Assembly (NCBI RefSeq): GCF_002216685.1
Contig: NZ_CP022353.1
Coordinates: 2,847,001 to 2,911,000 of the forward strand
Length of the DNA stretch: 64,000 bases
From: Vibrio tarriae
GTDB lineage: Bacteria; Pseudomonadota; Gammaproteobacteria; Enterobacterales; Vibrionaceae
Direction of reading: 5' to 3'
Shown here: piece by piece, positions 39,150-49,217 of the stretch
How the letters are laid out: every line of letters starts with the position of its first letter
Numbering within the stretch: the stretch's first letter is position 1
Position numbers and translations under genes: made by a program
The notes under the pieces: generated by a model
The model's database searches: none
The model's input: only the letters and a program-made list of their open reading frames with translations
Told to the model about the DNA's origin: nothing

Positions 39150-41193
39150 AAACAGTGTATGGGAGTCTGCAGGATGCGAAGCTCTACTAGCTGGCGCCTA
39201 TCGAATTTTAGATGTGCTGCTTAATGCTGAGACAGTAATTCTTTTCACTCTGGATAACAACTCTTCAACTGTTCGCCCTTTAGCGATATCAATAGACAAT
39301 TTTATAGAGCTAGTTAAAGCAAACAAGCTAAAACCCTCGAGATTTCAGTTACCAGATTACTTACTGATAGCAGAAGATGCGGTTTCAGAAGAGCATGCGG
39401 TACGTCGAGACAAAAATTATCAATTAGTTAGTGGACTTATCTCCGATAAACTTTTTCTATTCGATTATTCAACGAAGAAGCGGGTCCCTCAATTGTCCGA
39501 ATATGCTAACAAGGTTGATGTTGATAGAAAAACTATTGCGCGTCTACTGACCCGATACTGGCGTTATGGTCAAACTAAAATGGCTCTTCTTCCTGCATTC
39601 GCGCATAGTGGTGGATTGGGAGTTGATCGTATACCGTCAGATAAGCCGTTAGGAGCTCCAAAAAGAACAAGAACATTAGCTCTTGGAAGAGCTGAGAAAT
39701 TTATTGTTTCTGACATTGATAAATGCAATTTCATGAAAGCACTAAAAAAATACTATCTTAAGGAGTCTGGGATATCCTTAGTAAAAACTTACAAAAATCT
39801 ATTAAAAGATAGTTATGAATATGAGATTCGTTTGGCAGAAGCAAATGCTAGAGCACCGATATTACCGTCAAAAAAGCAGTTTTCGTATTGGAGTAAAAAA
39901 TTGCTTACTGAGGATGAGATTGTTAGAAGAAGGTCTTCAGAAGGCGATTATCTTAGAAACAAGCGCCAAACTCTTAAAGGGGTTACCCAAGATAGCTTCT
40001 TACCCGGTACTTACTTTGAAATTGATGCCACAGTAGCTGATATTCATATTGTATCTGAATTGGGTTCTCAATTTGTGCTTGGTCGACCTACGATTTACAT
40101 TGTTGTTGATCGAGCCAGTCGCATGATCGTAGGAATGCATGTTTCTCTTTACCATGCATCGTGGAGAGCGGCGCGACAAGCGTTAACTAATAGTTTCCTG
40201 CCTAAATCTGATTACTGTAAAGAGTTTGGTATTGATATTGATGATTCAGAATGGCCTTGTGCCCATATACCTAAAGAATTAGTTTGTGATAATGGCGAAA
40301 TGATAGGGATCAAACCTAATGAGGCTTTATCTCCTATGACACAATTATCTTTTACCCCGCCATATCGACCTGACTGTAAAGGTGTTGTCGAGCAACGATT
40401 TAATATTCTTAATAATGAAGTTTTACACAATTTATTGGGTACGACTAAAGGTGGGCAAGTAGTTCGGGGGCATAGAGACCCGAGAAAAGATGCAATCTAT
40501 ACTTTGAAAGAAGTCACAATTGAGATCATAAAAACCGTATTAGCTCACAATCGTACTATATTGAGTAATCTCGCATTTTCTAGCCCATTATTAATCAATC
40601 ATGATCTTCCACCGACTCCTCTAAACTACTGGAAAATTCATATTACTAAGCATCGGCACGATTTAAGAACAGCTAATCACGATGAGATTATTGCGCGTTT
40701 ACTGCCTCCTTCCGAAGCAAGCATGACTCGTAGTGGTATATTTTACAATGGATTATATTATTCTTGTCCTGAGGTTGAAGAAAGGAATCTAGCTTCAATC
40801 GCAAGAACGTCAGGACAGTGGCGTCTTGAAGTTAGAGTTGATGAAAATACGACAAACTATATATACGTCAGACTAGATAAGAATAAAGGGTTTACCAGAT
40901 GTGAACTTTTACCCAGAAGTAGAATGTTTGCTAATAAATTTATGGTAGAGGCTGATTTTGTCCAAGATTGGCTAGATTCTAAAAAAGAAACATCTCCAAC
41001 AAGTATTGCTTCTATTGAAGATCACAAGGCTCAAAACCGACTTACTATCGAAGCTAAAAAGCGCAGTAAAAACTCAAACAAATCAACTTTCATAGAAAGA
41101 ACGAGGAATGTACGTCAACGTCGTAGAGATGAGCTTTATGCTACTACGAATATTATATCTGAAGAGTATTCTAGCCCATTGTCAAGTTTGTAG
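39136..41193 (+). CDS. tnsB: TnsB-like DDE transposase, 3' end clipped by IS
   Basis: 685 residues read, against 702 in Tn7 TnsB. TnsB cuts the 3' ends and joins them to target. The N-terminus holds DNA-binding helices (DVDRKTIARLLTRYWRYGQ at about 129-147); the rve/DDE core has D297 (YFEIDATVADIH), D385 (LVCDNGE) and E419 (CKGVVEQRFNILN), with downstream mu-type C-terminal domain. The last native codons are about SSPLSS; the stop comes from the inserted IS (TGTAG). The natural C-terminus, which in Tn7 reaches TnsC, is lost, perhaps by a few to some tens of residues. Catalysis may survive, but partners TnsA and TnsC do not. Confidence 0.9.
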   Translation: MELPRNSVWESAGCEALLAGAYRILDVLLNAETVILFTLDNNSSTVRPLAISIDNFIELVKANKLKPSRFQLPDYLLIAEDAVSEEHAVRRDKNYQLVSGLISDKLFLFDYSTKKRVPQLSEYANKVDVDRKTIARLLTRYWRYGQTKMALLPAFAHSGGLGVDRIPSDKPLGAPKRTRTLALGRAEKFIVSDIDKCNFMKALKKYYLKESGISLVKTYKNLLKDSYEYEIRLAEANARAPILPSKKQFSYWSKKLLTEDEIVRRRSSEGDYLRNKRQTLKGVTQDSFLPGTYFEIDATVADIHIVSELGSQFVLGRPTIYIVVDRASRMIVGMHVSLYHASWRAARQALTNSFLPKSDYCKEFGIDIDDSEWPCAHIPKELVCDNGEMIGIKPNEALSPMTQLSFTPPYRPDCKGVVEQRFNILNNEVLHNLLGTTKGGQVVRGHRDPRKDAIYTLKEVTIEIIKTVLAHNRTILSNLAFSSPLLINHDLPPTPLNYWKIHITKHRHDLRTANHDEIIARLLPPSEASMTRSGIFYNGLYYSCPEVEERNLASIARTSGQWRLEVRVDENTTNYIYVRLDKNKGFTRCELLPRSRMFANKFMVEADFVQDWLDSKKETSPTSIASIEDHKAQNRLTIEAKKRSKNSNKSTFIERTRNVRQRRRDELYATTNIISEEYSSPLSSL

Positions 41194-41218
41194 TGACATA
41201 GTGAATTTGGTCACTTAG

Positions 41219-42438
<1,220 letters not shown>

Positions 42439-42446
42439 CCACTACA

Positions 42447-42825
42447 AGAACAGGTGTTGATAGAGCTGGAGATAAGACCTCCATATGAAAATCCGTCTGC
42501 ATTCATAGCTCATGTTCCTAGCGCTACACCGGAACCGTTGAAGTCTTTGACTAATCGGCACATTAGAGAGATTGACTTTGTTAATCGCTTTGAAGAGTTC
42601 TGTTGTAATGAGTATTCAGACTTACTCTCCACTCTTGCTGAAGATCAAAAAGATGAAAATCGTGAGCCAGTACAGAAAACTATAGGTAGGTTCTTAACAA
42701 AGGCTAGAAAGCAATCGGACAACAGATGGGAAGCTATTTTTTATCGAGGGGTGCTAAATAATCATGCCCTACTACATTACTTTGAGCATTCAGACTTATC
42801 AGGACATTTAAAGGATATTGAATGA
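42447..42825 (+). pseudogene. Tail of an unknown gene upstream of the hsdR stub
   Basis: Open frame from the IS border (GAA CAG GTG TTG ...) to TGA at 42823-42825; about 123 residues if read from GTG 42454. Sequence LIELEIRPPYENPSAFIAHV ... DLSGHLKDIE. I do not recognise it. Its stop overlaps the hsdR start (ATGA), so it was the gene directly upstream of hsdR in a type I restriction operon. It has no proper start of its own, so I read it as a truncated C-terminus. Confidence 0.6.
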
Positions 42826-43016
42826 CATATACAGAAGATGGTTTAGTTGAATAACCAGCTATTGTGATATTTGAGAGCCTTGATTGTGATACGGAGATGG
42901 CGACTTGCTGGGATGAAATTTTTGGTAGTGATGCTGAAAGTGGTCTCGCATTTGGATGTGAGACTCGCAGCAACGTTGTATTAACTAACCGTCTTCGTGA
43001 GGCTTTACTTGAGTAA
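42822..43016 (+). pseudogene. hsdR: Decayed 5' stub of a type I restriction subunit gene (hsdR)
   Basis: Translation MTYTEDGLVE*PAIVIFESL followed by ETRSNVVLTNRLREALLE then stop. This is the usual N-terminus of HsdR (YTEDxLxEQPAIxLFxELG ... RETxxxVVLxxRLRxAL). The stop at codon 11 (42852-42854) is a CAA to TAA change by comparison with EQPA. Only 64 codons remain of about 1,000, so the gene is dead. Confidence 0.75.
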
Positions 43017-43492
43017 TTAGTCTTTGTTGCGAAATAGTGAATGTGACCTGTTTTAGTTGTGCTATCAAACAAGTACTATCCTCTTCACCATGTAATGTTT
43101 CAAACTATCAGATAATAGTGGAGCAGCCTTATATTTGGTTGATAGAGATGAGGAGTGGTTAATAATGCTTTTACGCAACAAGGCTGCTTATCATGCGCGT
43201 TTACACCTTTTTACTCGACGGCAATAATTTAGCTTGATCAACTACTACTTTATTCAGTACGCACAGAAATGATTTCAGATATTTCTGTGACTGCTTTATC
43301 TTGGCTGTATCTCCTTACTATCCGCCTATCTTACTTATTGATATATTTAAATTATCCACAACTGAGTAATCAGTACAGTTGTGAGGTAAGCAATGCGCTG
43401 TCGGGCTAAGAAACTTCATATCAACAACTTAAAAGCGTCTTCCTTTGGCAGTGATGTGTAACAAGCAGTTCGTTGACGAGCTGGAGGTACTG
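43017..43492. other. Intergenic stretch before the cargo operon
   Basis: No supported gene in 476 bases. It holds a 9-bp inverted repeat, AGCAGCCTT (43122-43130) and AAGGCTGCT (43180-43188), with 49 bases between. The promoter for the following operon should lie here, but I cannot point to a convincing -10/-35 pair. Confidence 0.4.
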
Positions 43493-44563
43493 ATGCAAAT
43501 AGATGGACACCACACCCTTACCTATGTAGTAGCTCGCTTCGCAGGTATTTCACATACTGATGCTGAAAAAGTAGCATATTCAGCTCAATATGTAGATGAA
43601 GCAACAAATAACAAGCCAATCTATTTCGACAATGGCGCAATGTTTGACCGTATAGCTTCGGCACACAAAATGCTAGATTATAGGAATATGCAAGAATTGG
43701 CGAATCATTTGGTGTGGATTCCTTTTCATTTTCTCCCTGGTAACCAAGGACTTCCTTCAGGCTGTGAGCCGGATGGTTCATTCATCCATCGGTTAATCTG
43801 TAAACCCGACAGTCATGTGGCTAGAGACATGTTGAGAATGGTAGCAACACATTGGGACAAGCCATTTGCGGCTCATCTCATGGGAATTGCGATGCATGTG
43901 TATGCAGATACCTTTGCTCATCAAGGCTTTGCAGGTGTAATCCATGATTACAACAGGGTAAGCGGGCTTGATTCTTCTTCCACTTCGGCTTTAGAAAGCA
44001 TCAAATATAAGCTGTTAAGTCAGGGTATATCGGGTTCATCACCACTAGGCCACGGAGCAGTGTTGTCTTTCCCTGATCGTCCCTACGCTAAATGGTCATA
44101 TATTAACGGAGAGGGAACTTTCGTTGAGAGAGATAACACGGCAATCTACCTCGATGCTGCGAATGCTATGTGCAAAGCGCTTCAATGTTGGAAAGATTCT
44201 GACTCTTTAATGAACATTGATTCGAAGCCCGGACTGAGTACTCAGCAATACTCAATGATTGAACAGACTCTGAGAGAAATTGTTGATGATGATGGTGATG
44301 CTCGGCACGCTAAGTGGGTTCAGAAACTACGGGAAGGACTCTTTGGTTTTGCTCCCGTTGATTTACCGTTCAACAAAGACGGTAGCGAAAGTTGGAAAGA
44401 GTTGGCAAGAGGGCCAAGTTCGAGCCAAAACGATAAAGTTGTTTACCATTACACAACTGCCTTTCTACAGTCAGACTGGAAACAGTTTCATGATGCCCTG
44501 AAAACGTACCGACTAGAAGTAATTCGAGATGTCTTACCTCGATACGGTATCTGTGTTGCTTAG
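43493..44563 (+). CDS. DUF6765-like putative metalloenzyme (cargo gene 1)
   Basis: 356 residues from ATG 43493, chosen because GGAGG lies five bases upstream; the longer frame from 43445 is not needed. It begins MQIDGHHTLTYVVARFAGIS with H6/H7, then AQYVDEATN (D35), and the core MGIAMHVYADTFAHQGFAGV, which gives H135-x3-D139-x3-H143. That HxxxDxxxH arrangement with N-terminal His pair and Asp recalls zinc-dependent phospholipase C and S1/P1-type enzymes; the family resemblance to DUF6765 is from memory, and the activity is inference. No signal peptide is visible, so it is probably cytosolic. Followed after 38 bases by a lipoprotein gene. Confidence 0.75.
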   Translation: MQIDGHHTLTYVVARFAGISHTDAEKVAYSAQYVDEATNNKPIYFDNGAMFDRIASAHKMLDYRNMQELANHLVWIPFHFLPGNQGLPSGCEPDGSFIHRLICKPDSHVARDMLRMVATHWDKPFAAHLMGIAMHVYADTFAHQGFAGVIHDYNRVSGLDSSSTSALESIKYKLLSQGISGSSPLGHGAVLSFPDRPYAKWSYINGEGTFVERDNTAIYLDAANAMCKALQCWKDSDSLMNIDSKPGLSTQQYSMIEQTLREIVDDDGDARHAKWVQKLREGLFGFAPVDLPFNKDGSESWKELARGPSSSQNDKVVYHYTTAFLQSDWKQFHDALKTYRLEVIRDVLPRYGICVA

Positions 44564-44601
44564 TTGTCTAAATAAAACAAGGGTAGAAGGCTTAAAAATA
44601 T

Positions 44602-45540
44602 ATGATACAAAGAACGTTGAACATAATGTTGCCCAAAGTTCATCTTAATGTTGTTGCTTTATTTGCGGTGTTCGCCTTGGTTGGGTGTGCATCAAATGAA
44701 TCAATAACGCTGGTTAGCGAATACGCAGACCAAACTACAAAAGTTCAAGAGACCCTAATGGATGTGTATAAATCCGCTGATGAGGCTCGAGTAAATGCGG
44801 AATTGGTTAAAGCTACGAGAGATGGGGTCACCGTAAATGGATTAGATATAGTAACTATCGACAGCTCTGGCCAAGAGCGTCTGTTACATAATCTGAAGAC
44901 GTTTTCTCAGAGTATCTACGTACTGGCAACGGATGATCGAACTGAAGAGCTAGATAATTACTCTAAGAAGCTAAACGCATCTATCGAGTCTTTGTCTGAG
45001 TTACCACAAGTTGGGTCGACTGACGCCAATGATATAAAGCTACTATCAGTAAGTATCAACGCCATTGCTCGCACTTATACAGAGAAAAAACGCTACGACC
45101 TCCTAAAGACTATTTTGATCGATTCCGAAACAATTATTCAACGTTCGTTCGACTCTTTAAAGAGCGAGTTAGATTCATGGAAACATGTAACTAAGATCAG
45201 TTTAGAGAAAGAGCTACAAATCCGCTTGTATCTGCTCAACAACCCCAATCGCTGTGAAGTGATTGAAGATAAGCGTTGCGTAACCTTCAATCACTCATTA
45301 GAAGAACGAGTGGATGCCTATAAAAAGACGTATGAAATAAAAATTCGCTTAAATAACTTAGATTCTCAATACGCAAAATTAGAACGTGCATTGAGTTCAA
45401 TTCAGGATCTAAATCAGTCTATTGTTATGTCCCTGAAAAGCGATGATGACTTAACTAAAAATGCTGCCAAAAAAGCACTTCAGTCTACTAAAGTTCAGAT
45501 CGACGCAATCAAAGACTTTCGCGATACCTTAGGAGAATAG
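44602..45540 (+). CDS. Coiled-coil lipoprotein (cargo gene 2)
   Basis: 312 residues. Signal sequence with hydrophobic core VVALFAVFALVG and a lipobox ending at Cys29 (LVGC-AS), so a lipid-anchored envelope protein; Ser at +3 suggests the outer membrane, by the E. coli Asp+2 rule. The remainder is long amphipathic helix with repeated heptads (SEYADQTTKVQETLMDVYKS; LNNLDSQYAKLERALSSIQD). Two cysteines in NRCEVIEDKRCVTF could form a disulfide. I do not recognise the family. AGAAGG ribosome site upstream. Confidence 0.7.
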   Translation: MIQRTLNIMLPKVHLNVVALFAVFALVGCASNESITLVSEYADQTTKVQETLMDVYKSADEARVNAELVKATRDGVTVNGLDIVTIDSSGQERLLHNLKTFSQSIYVLATDDRTEELDNYSKKLNASIESLSELPQVGSTDANDIKLLSVSINAIARTYTEKKRYDLLKTILIDSETIIQRSFDSLKSELDSWKHVTKISLEKELQIRLYLLNNPNRCEVIEDKRCVTFNHSLEERVDAYKKTYEIKIRLNNLDSQYAKLERALSSIQDLNQSIVMSLKSDDDLTKNAAKKALQSTKVQIDAIKDFRDTLGE

Positions 45541-45544
45541 CAAC

Positions 45545-45874
45545 ATGGCCGACAACAATGCTACTTACAGAGAACTGAAAAGTTCATATGATCAAATCAA
45601 GGGGTATCTGGACCGCTCAATGCTTGGGCCTGAAGATGAGTCGCTATTACGTAGCTTTGAAGAGCTTGGTGATAAACTTCATGAGTATCACACCGCAATT
45701 ATTGAGTCTAACTCCAGCAAGCTTAAGGCATCACAAAAGGAACTTGAGGAGCTAATTAGTAATGCAAATGAAGCAAAAGAAGTTCTGAAGGAAGCTGAAG
45801 GACATGTTAAGAATCTGGCCAAATTAGCTGAAGTTGTCGATAAGATATTGAAAAAAGTAGGAAAGTTTGTTTAG
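45545..45874 (+). CDS. Small helical coiled-coil protein (cargo gene 3)
   Basis: 109 residues, no signal peptide. MADNNATYRELKSSYDQIKG start; the second half is a charged helix (KASQKELEELISNANEAKEV). Start four bases after the lipoprotein stop, with AGGAG inside the end of that gene, so the two are translated together and probably interact. Family not recognised. Confidence 0.7.
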   Translation: MADNNATYRELKSSYDQIKGYLDRSMLGPEDESLLRSFEELGDKLHEYHTAIIESNSSKLKASQKELEELISNANEAKEVLKEAEGHVKNLAKLAEVVDKILKKVGKFV

Positions 45875-46081
45875 TGATTATGTTGGCTGGATCTCGTTCA
45901 AAGAGCCAGTCATTTATCGTATATTCGGTTAGTTACTTTTTGAGTTTGGAGTCAGATGGAAGAGACATTAATTGTAAACCTCCACTGAAAAATGTGAATG
46001 GTTACACATTGCTCATGTATGTAATATGCAGTATTGAAGAGTGTCTTGTTTGTGACTATTGAGCAAACTCATAATCATCTT

Positions 46082-46315
46082 TTAATCTGATTGCTTATAG
46101 TCAGATTTCAACCCAGAATTTTCAATTGCTTTAGGTTCTAATGCATCCTGCTGACAGAGTTTCTTTAAAGTCCAACAGCTATCACCATTATCAATCCATT
46201 CTATTAGATCTCCTTCATTCCAAGACAAATCCTTTTGAAACTCATCAGGAATTATGAAGTAGTGCTCACCATTTTCATTTTGTTTTATTTTTACTCGCAT
46301 TACATGTTCACTCAT
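46082..46315 (-). CDS. AbrB/SpoVT-like small protein
   Basis: 77 residues. The central segment YFIIPDEFQKDLSWNEGDLI followed by EWIDNGDSCWTLKK matches the swapped-hairpin AbrB-type domain ('IPxExxxxLxWxEGDxxxWxDNGDGSWxLxK'). Such proteins are often antitoxins or transcription factors. I see no toxin partner beside it. Opposite in direction to the cargo operon, near the far end of the transposon. Confidence 0.65.
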   Translation of the reverse strand: MSEHVMRVKIKQNENGEHYFIIPDEFQKDLSWNEGDLIEWIDNGDSCWTLKKLCQQDALEPKAIENSGLKSDYKQSD

Positions 46316-46518
46316 ACCAATTTAAAGAATATTTTAGGTTTATCGCATCACAAAAGTTTAAGTAAAGACAATATCTTAAAAATGTTAGAGCTAAATGGAT
46401 CATTTTTAAAATCGCCCATTACCTTATTGATTTAATTTGTTTTTACTCGGGATGACCGTATACCAGTACCATCTTCAATTCTTCCACGCGATAATCTATA
46501 TTTTGATATTTATAAATA

Positions 46519-46567
46519 GGACAATCTTTATTGTCACATTCAGCGCTTACGGGCAAACTTTATTGTC
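46519..46567 (-). repeat. TnsB-type binding sites, far end
   Basis: Two copies, inverted relative to the yhiN end: GGACAATCTTTATTGTC (46519-46535) and GGGCAAACTTTATTGTC (46551-46567). A weaker match, CGCCCATTACCTTATTGA, lies at 46413-46430. The stretch 46316-46518 holds no gene. Confidence 0.8.
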
Positions 46568-46575
46568 TCATCACA

Positions 46576-46580
46576 AATCC
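46576..46580. repeat. 5-bp target site duplication, far side
   Basis: AATCC directly after the transposon end, equal to 36924-36928. Its last base is the first base of the stop codon complement of the chemoreceptor gene. Confidence 0.9.
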
Positions 46581-48118
46581 TAAGATTTAAATGACAAGCC
46601 GAGCGCTGACATGGCATCGGCTTTACTTTTCACATCCAATGCCAAATCCGCAACGGATTGAGCGTCTTGCAGTGTACGAATCGAAGCATCTTTAATGTTG
46701 AGCAGGTTCTGATTGATCTCTTTGGCGACAATACTTTGCTGTTCTGCGGCGGTGGAGATTTGGGTTGCTGCATCATCAATGCTGCTGATCGCCTGATTCA
46801 GGGCTTGGATTTCTGAACGGGTTTCCTGCGTAGTATGAATGCAGGCATTAGCGAGTTGTGTGCCGCTGTTCATCGTGTTTTTGAGTTGTTGCAGCGCATC
46901 CAGAATTTCTTGCATCGAGACTTGGATCCCTTCTGTCGCTTTGTGAGTGCGCTGGCTTAAGGCGCGCACTTCATCGGCGACCACGGCAAACCCTCTGCCT
47001 TGTTCTCCCGCGCGAGCGGCCTCAATTGCGGCGTTGAGCGCCAACAGGTTGGTTTGGTCGGCAACGCCCAGAATTTCGTTCATCACTTGCCCAATAGCGG
47101 CAATTTTCTCAGCCATCACTTCAGTATTGGCTGAGGAAGTCTCAACCTCTTTTACCAAATGAGCCACTTGCTGTTCGGTATTATCGATTTGTTTGGCAGC
47201 ATGGTGGCAAAGCTGAGTCGCTTGGTGCACTTGCTCTGAGGAGTGGCTGCTGTTGCGTGCGACTTCGGCGATGGTGGCGACCATTTCTTCCACCGCGGTG
47301 GAGATGGTTTCAAGTTCTCCATTTTGCACTTCGACACTTTGGCTTGAGCTGTGTGAGATCTGTTCTAGCTCTTTCACTTTATCGCGCAGTGCACGGCTGG
47401 CATCCAGCACTCGACCTAAAATCGTGCGGTTGCGCCCTTCATCCATTAACAGATGAAACTCCGCTTGGTTGCTGGGCGTATTGCAATAAACCCAACGTGA
47501 CACACTATCGTATTGTTGGCGCAGTCGATCATTAAAATGAGGTAGGTTAATCACCTCACCATAAAAAAGCAGAAAGTAAAACGCGGGAAGCAATAAACAC
47601 CAGTATGGGGAATAGAAAATGGAAGCCAGCGCGAGAGCCCCAGTAACCAGTAATGAAATAAGTAGCTTATGGGTTGCCGAGAATTGCAGCCTTGGCGTAA
47701 TGCGTTGGCCATGTTGAATCGCGCGATAAGCTTTTTCGGCACGCTCTCGCACCTTGGGGTCTAATTGACGACGTACAGATTGGTAGCCAATCAGCTGACC
47801 TTTTTCATAGATTGGTGTAACAAACGCATCAACCCAATAGTAACGTCCATCTTTACAGCGGTTTTTCACCGCGCCGCGCCAAGCGTGTTTGAGTTTCAGG
47901 TGATCCCACAAATCTTGAAAGGCTGCCTTGGGCATATCAGGATGACGAATAATGTTGTGATTTTTATGCTGTAGCTCTTCAGCGGTATACCCCGCTACCT
48001 GACAGAATGCTTCATTGGCGTAGGTGATAATCCCACGAGTGTCGGTGGTGGAGACCAGTTCGACATCGTTGGGAAACGTCACTTCTTCGTTGATCACGGA
48101 TTGATTACGGCGATTCAT
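46580..48118 (-). CDS. PAS-domain methyl-accepting chemotaxis protein (Aer-like)
   Basis: 512 residues from ATG 48118, five bases after AGGAGG. N-terminal PAS domain ([22 protein letters not shown] ... [20 protein letters not shown]), the Aer-type pattern for redox/oxygen sensing. Two membrane helices near 155-190. The C-terminal signalling hairpin tip is [42 protein letters not shown]. No periplasmic ligand domain. The gene is convergent with yhiN and intact. Signal inferred, not shown. Confidence 0.92.
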   Translation of the reverse strand: MNRRNQSVINEEVTFPNDVELVSTTDTRGIITYANEAFCQVAGYTAEELQHKNHNIIRHPDMPKAAFQDLWDHLKLKHAWRGAVKNRCKDGRYYWVDAFVTPIYEKGQLIGYQSVRRQLDPKVRERAEKAYRAIQHGQRITPRLQFSATHKLLISLLVTGALALASIFYSPYWCLLLPAFYFLLFYGEVINLPHFNDRLRQQYDSVSRWVYCNTPSNQAEFHLLMDEGRNRTILGRVLDASRALRDKVKELEQISHSSSQSVEVQNGELETISTAVEEMVATIAEVARNSSHSSEQVHQATQLCHHAAKQIDNTEQQVAHLVKEVETSSANTEVMAEKIAAIGQVMNEILGVADQTNLLALNAAIEAARAGEQGRGFAVVADEVRALSQRTHKATEGIQVSMQEILDALQQLKNTMNSGTQLANACIHTTQETRSEIQALNQAISSIDDAATQISTAAEQQSIVAKEINQNLLNIKDASIRTLQDAQSVADLALDVKSKADAMSALGLSFKS

Positions 48119-48181
48119 CATCACCTCCTAAACACTAGCCTTGTGCTTAAAGTGTAATCAATTTTGATTGTTCTGCAGGTT

Positions 48182-49096
48182 TTACAGTGATTCGGTTTGT
48201 GTGGCAGATGCACCGTTGGCTTTACCTTTCCATTGCTGCACGATCAAACCGGCAATAATCAGCACTAAACCGATCAAGGTGGTTGGGTGGATCGCTTCAC
48301 CAATGATGGTCGCGAGCAGAAACAACGAAATAAAAGGCGAAGCAAAAATCAGGTTACTGATGCGTGCGGTGTTCTGGGTATTTTTCAGCGCGCTGAGCCA
48401 AAGTACAAACGTGATGCCCATTTCAAACAGTCCCACGTAAGTAACCGCTAACCAACCTTGGGTGGTGATGCCCTGCCAATTGAGGTTTTCGTACCAACAC
48501 AGCGCCAGTGCAAACGGGATGGCGAGCAGAAAGCCGAGTAACACCCCAACGATCGGGTCAGCTTTATTTTTGGTATTGAGAATCCAATATCCTGCCCACA
48601 GCAGAGTCGACAGTAGTGCGAGCCCAACCCCGAGTGGGCTTTCAAATTGCAAACCGAGCAGATCGCCTTTTGTGGCAATCACCACCACACCAAGGTAACT
48701 CATGACACAAGCGATCCAATCTTGTTTACGAATGCGTTGGCCGAGAAACAGCGCCGCCATCAATGTGAGGGTGATCGCCCAACTGTAGTTGATGGCTTGT
48801 GCTTGTGACGCGGGCAGCAGCGAATAGGCTTTAAACAAAATCAGGTAATAGGCGAGTGGGTTAATCAGCCCAAGCAACAAGTAGTAAAACGGATTTGCCA
48901 GTAAAGTGGGGACGATCAGCTTAAGCTTGCCCATTGCGGCGCAAATCACCAGTAACGCGAGTGCAGAGACAATGCTCGCCATGGTCACCATTTGCAGCGG
49001 GTTTAACTCAGCCAGCGTTAATTTAAAGGCAGTCGCGACCGTTGACCACAACAGCACCGAAGCCAAGCCCAAACCTAACGCGCGTTTTTCATTCAT
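48182..49096 (-). CDS. EamA/DMT-family transporter
   Basis: 304 residues, ten hydrophobic helices in two EamA repeats: MNEKRALGLGLASVLLWSTVATAFK at the start, INYSWAITLTLMAALFLGQR at the end of repeat 1 and NLIFASPFISLFLLATIIGE in repeat 2. Inner-membrane exporter of unknown substrate. It stands between the chemoreceptor and rmuC without clear operon partners. Confidence 0.88.
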   Translation of the reverse strand: MNEKRALGLGLASVLLWSTVATAFKLTLAELNPLQMVTMASIVSALALLVICAAMGKLKLIVPTLLANPFYYLLLGLINPLAYYLILFKAYSLLPASQAQAINYSWAITLTLMAALFLGQRIRKQDWIACVMSYLGVVVIATKGDLLGLQFESPLGVGLALLSTLLWAGYWILNTKNKADPIVGVLLGFLLAIPFALALCWYENLNWQGITTQGWLAVTYVGLFEMGITFVLWLSALKNTQNTARISNLIFASPFISLFLLATIIGEAIHPTTLIGLVLIIAGLIVQQWKGKANGASATQTESL

Positions 49097-49217
49097 CCTG
49101 AAACTCTCTTATCCTTGTTTTCGCTAGTCTAGGGGAGAATAAACGCGCAACAAACTGGACATTTATCCAGTGCCGAAATACCATTTTGATCGAGATAAAT
49201 CACAGTAAGTGTTCAAC

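Noticed and set aside
38853..41188. Inversion of the segment between the two IS copies, suggested by AAC on one inner edge and GTT (its complement) on the other
   Set aside because: tnsA reads in frame across copy 1 with matching AAC flanks, which an inversion would break. A 3-base match by chance is likely.
43122..43188. 9-bp inverted repeat AGCAGCCTT/AAGGCTGCT before the cargo operon as an operator
   Set aside because: The arms are 49 bases apart and could be a chance match; noted only as content of the intergenic stretch.
45874..46062. 62-codon frame after the cargo operon
   Set aside because: No recognisable domain, odd composition and no good coupling to the gene before it; it could be a tiny gene but I cannot support it.
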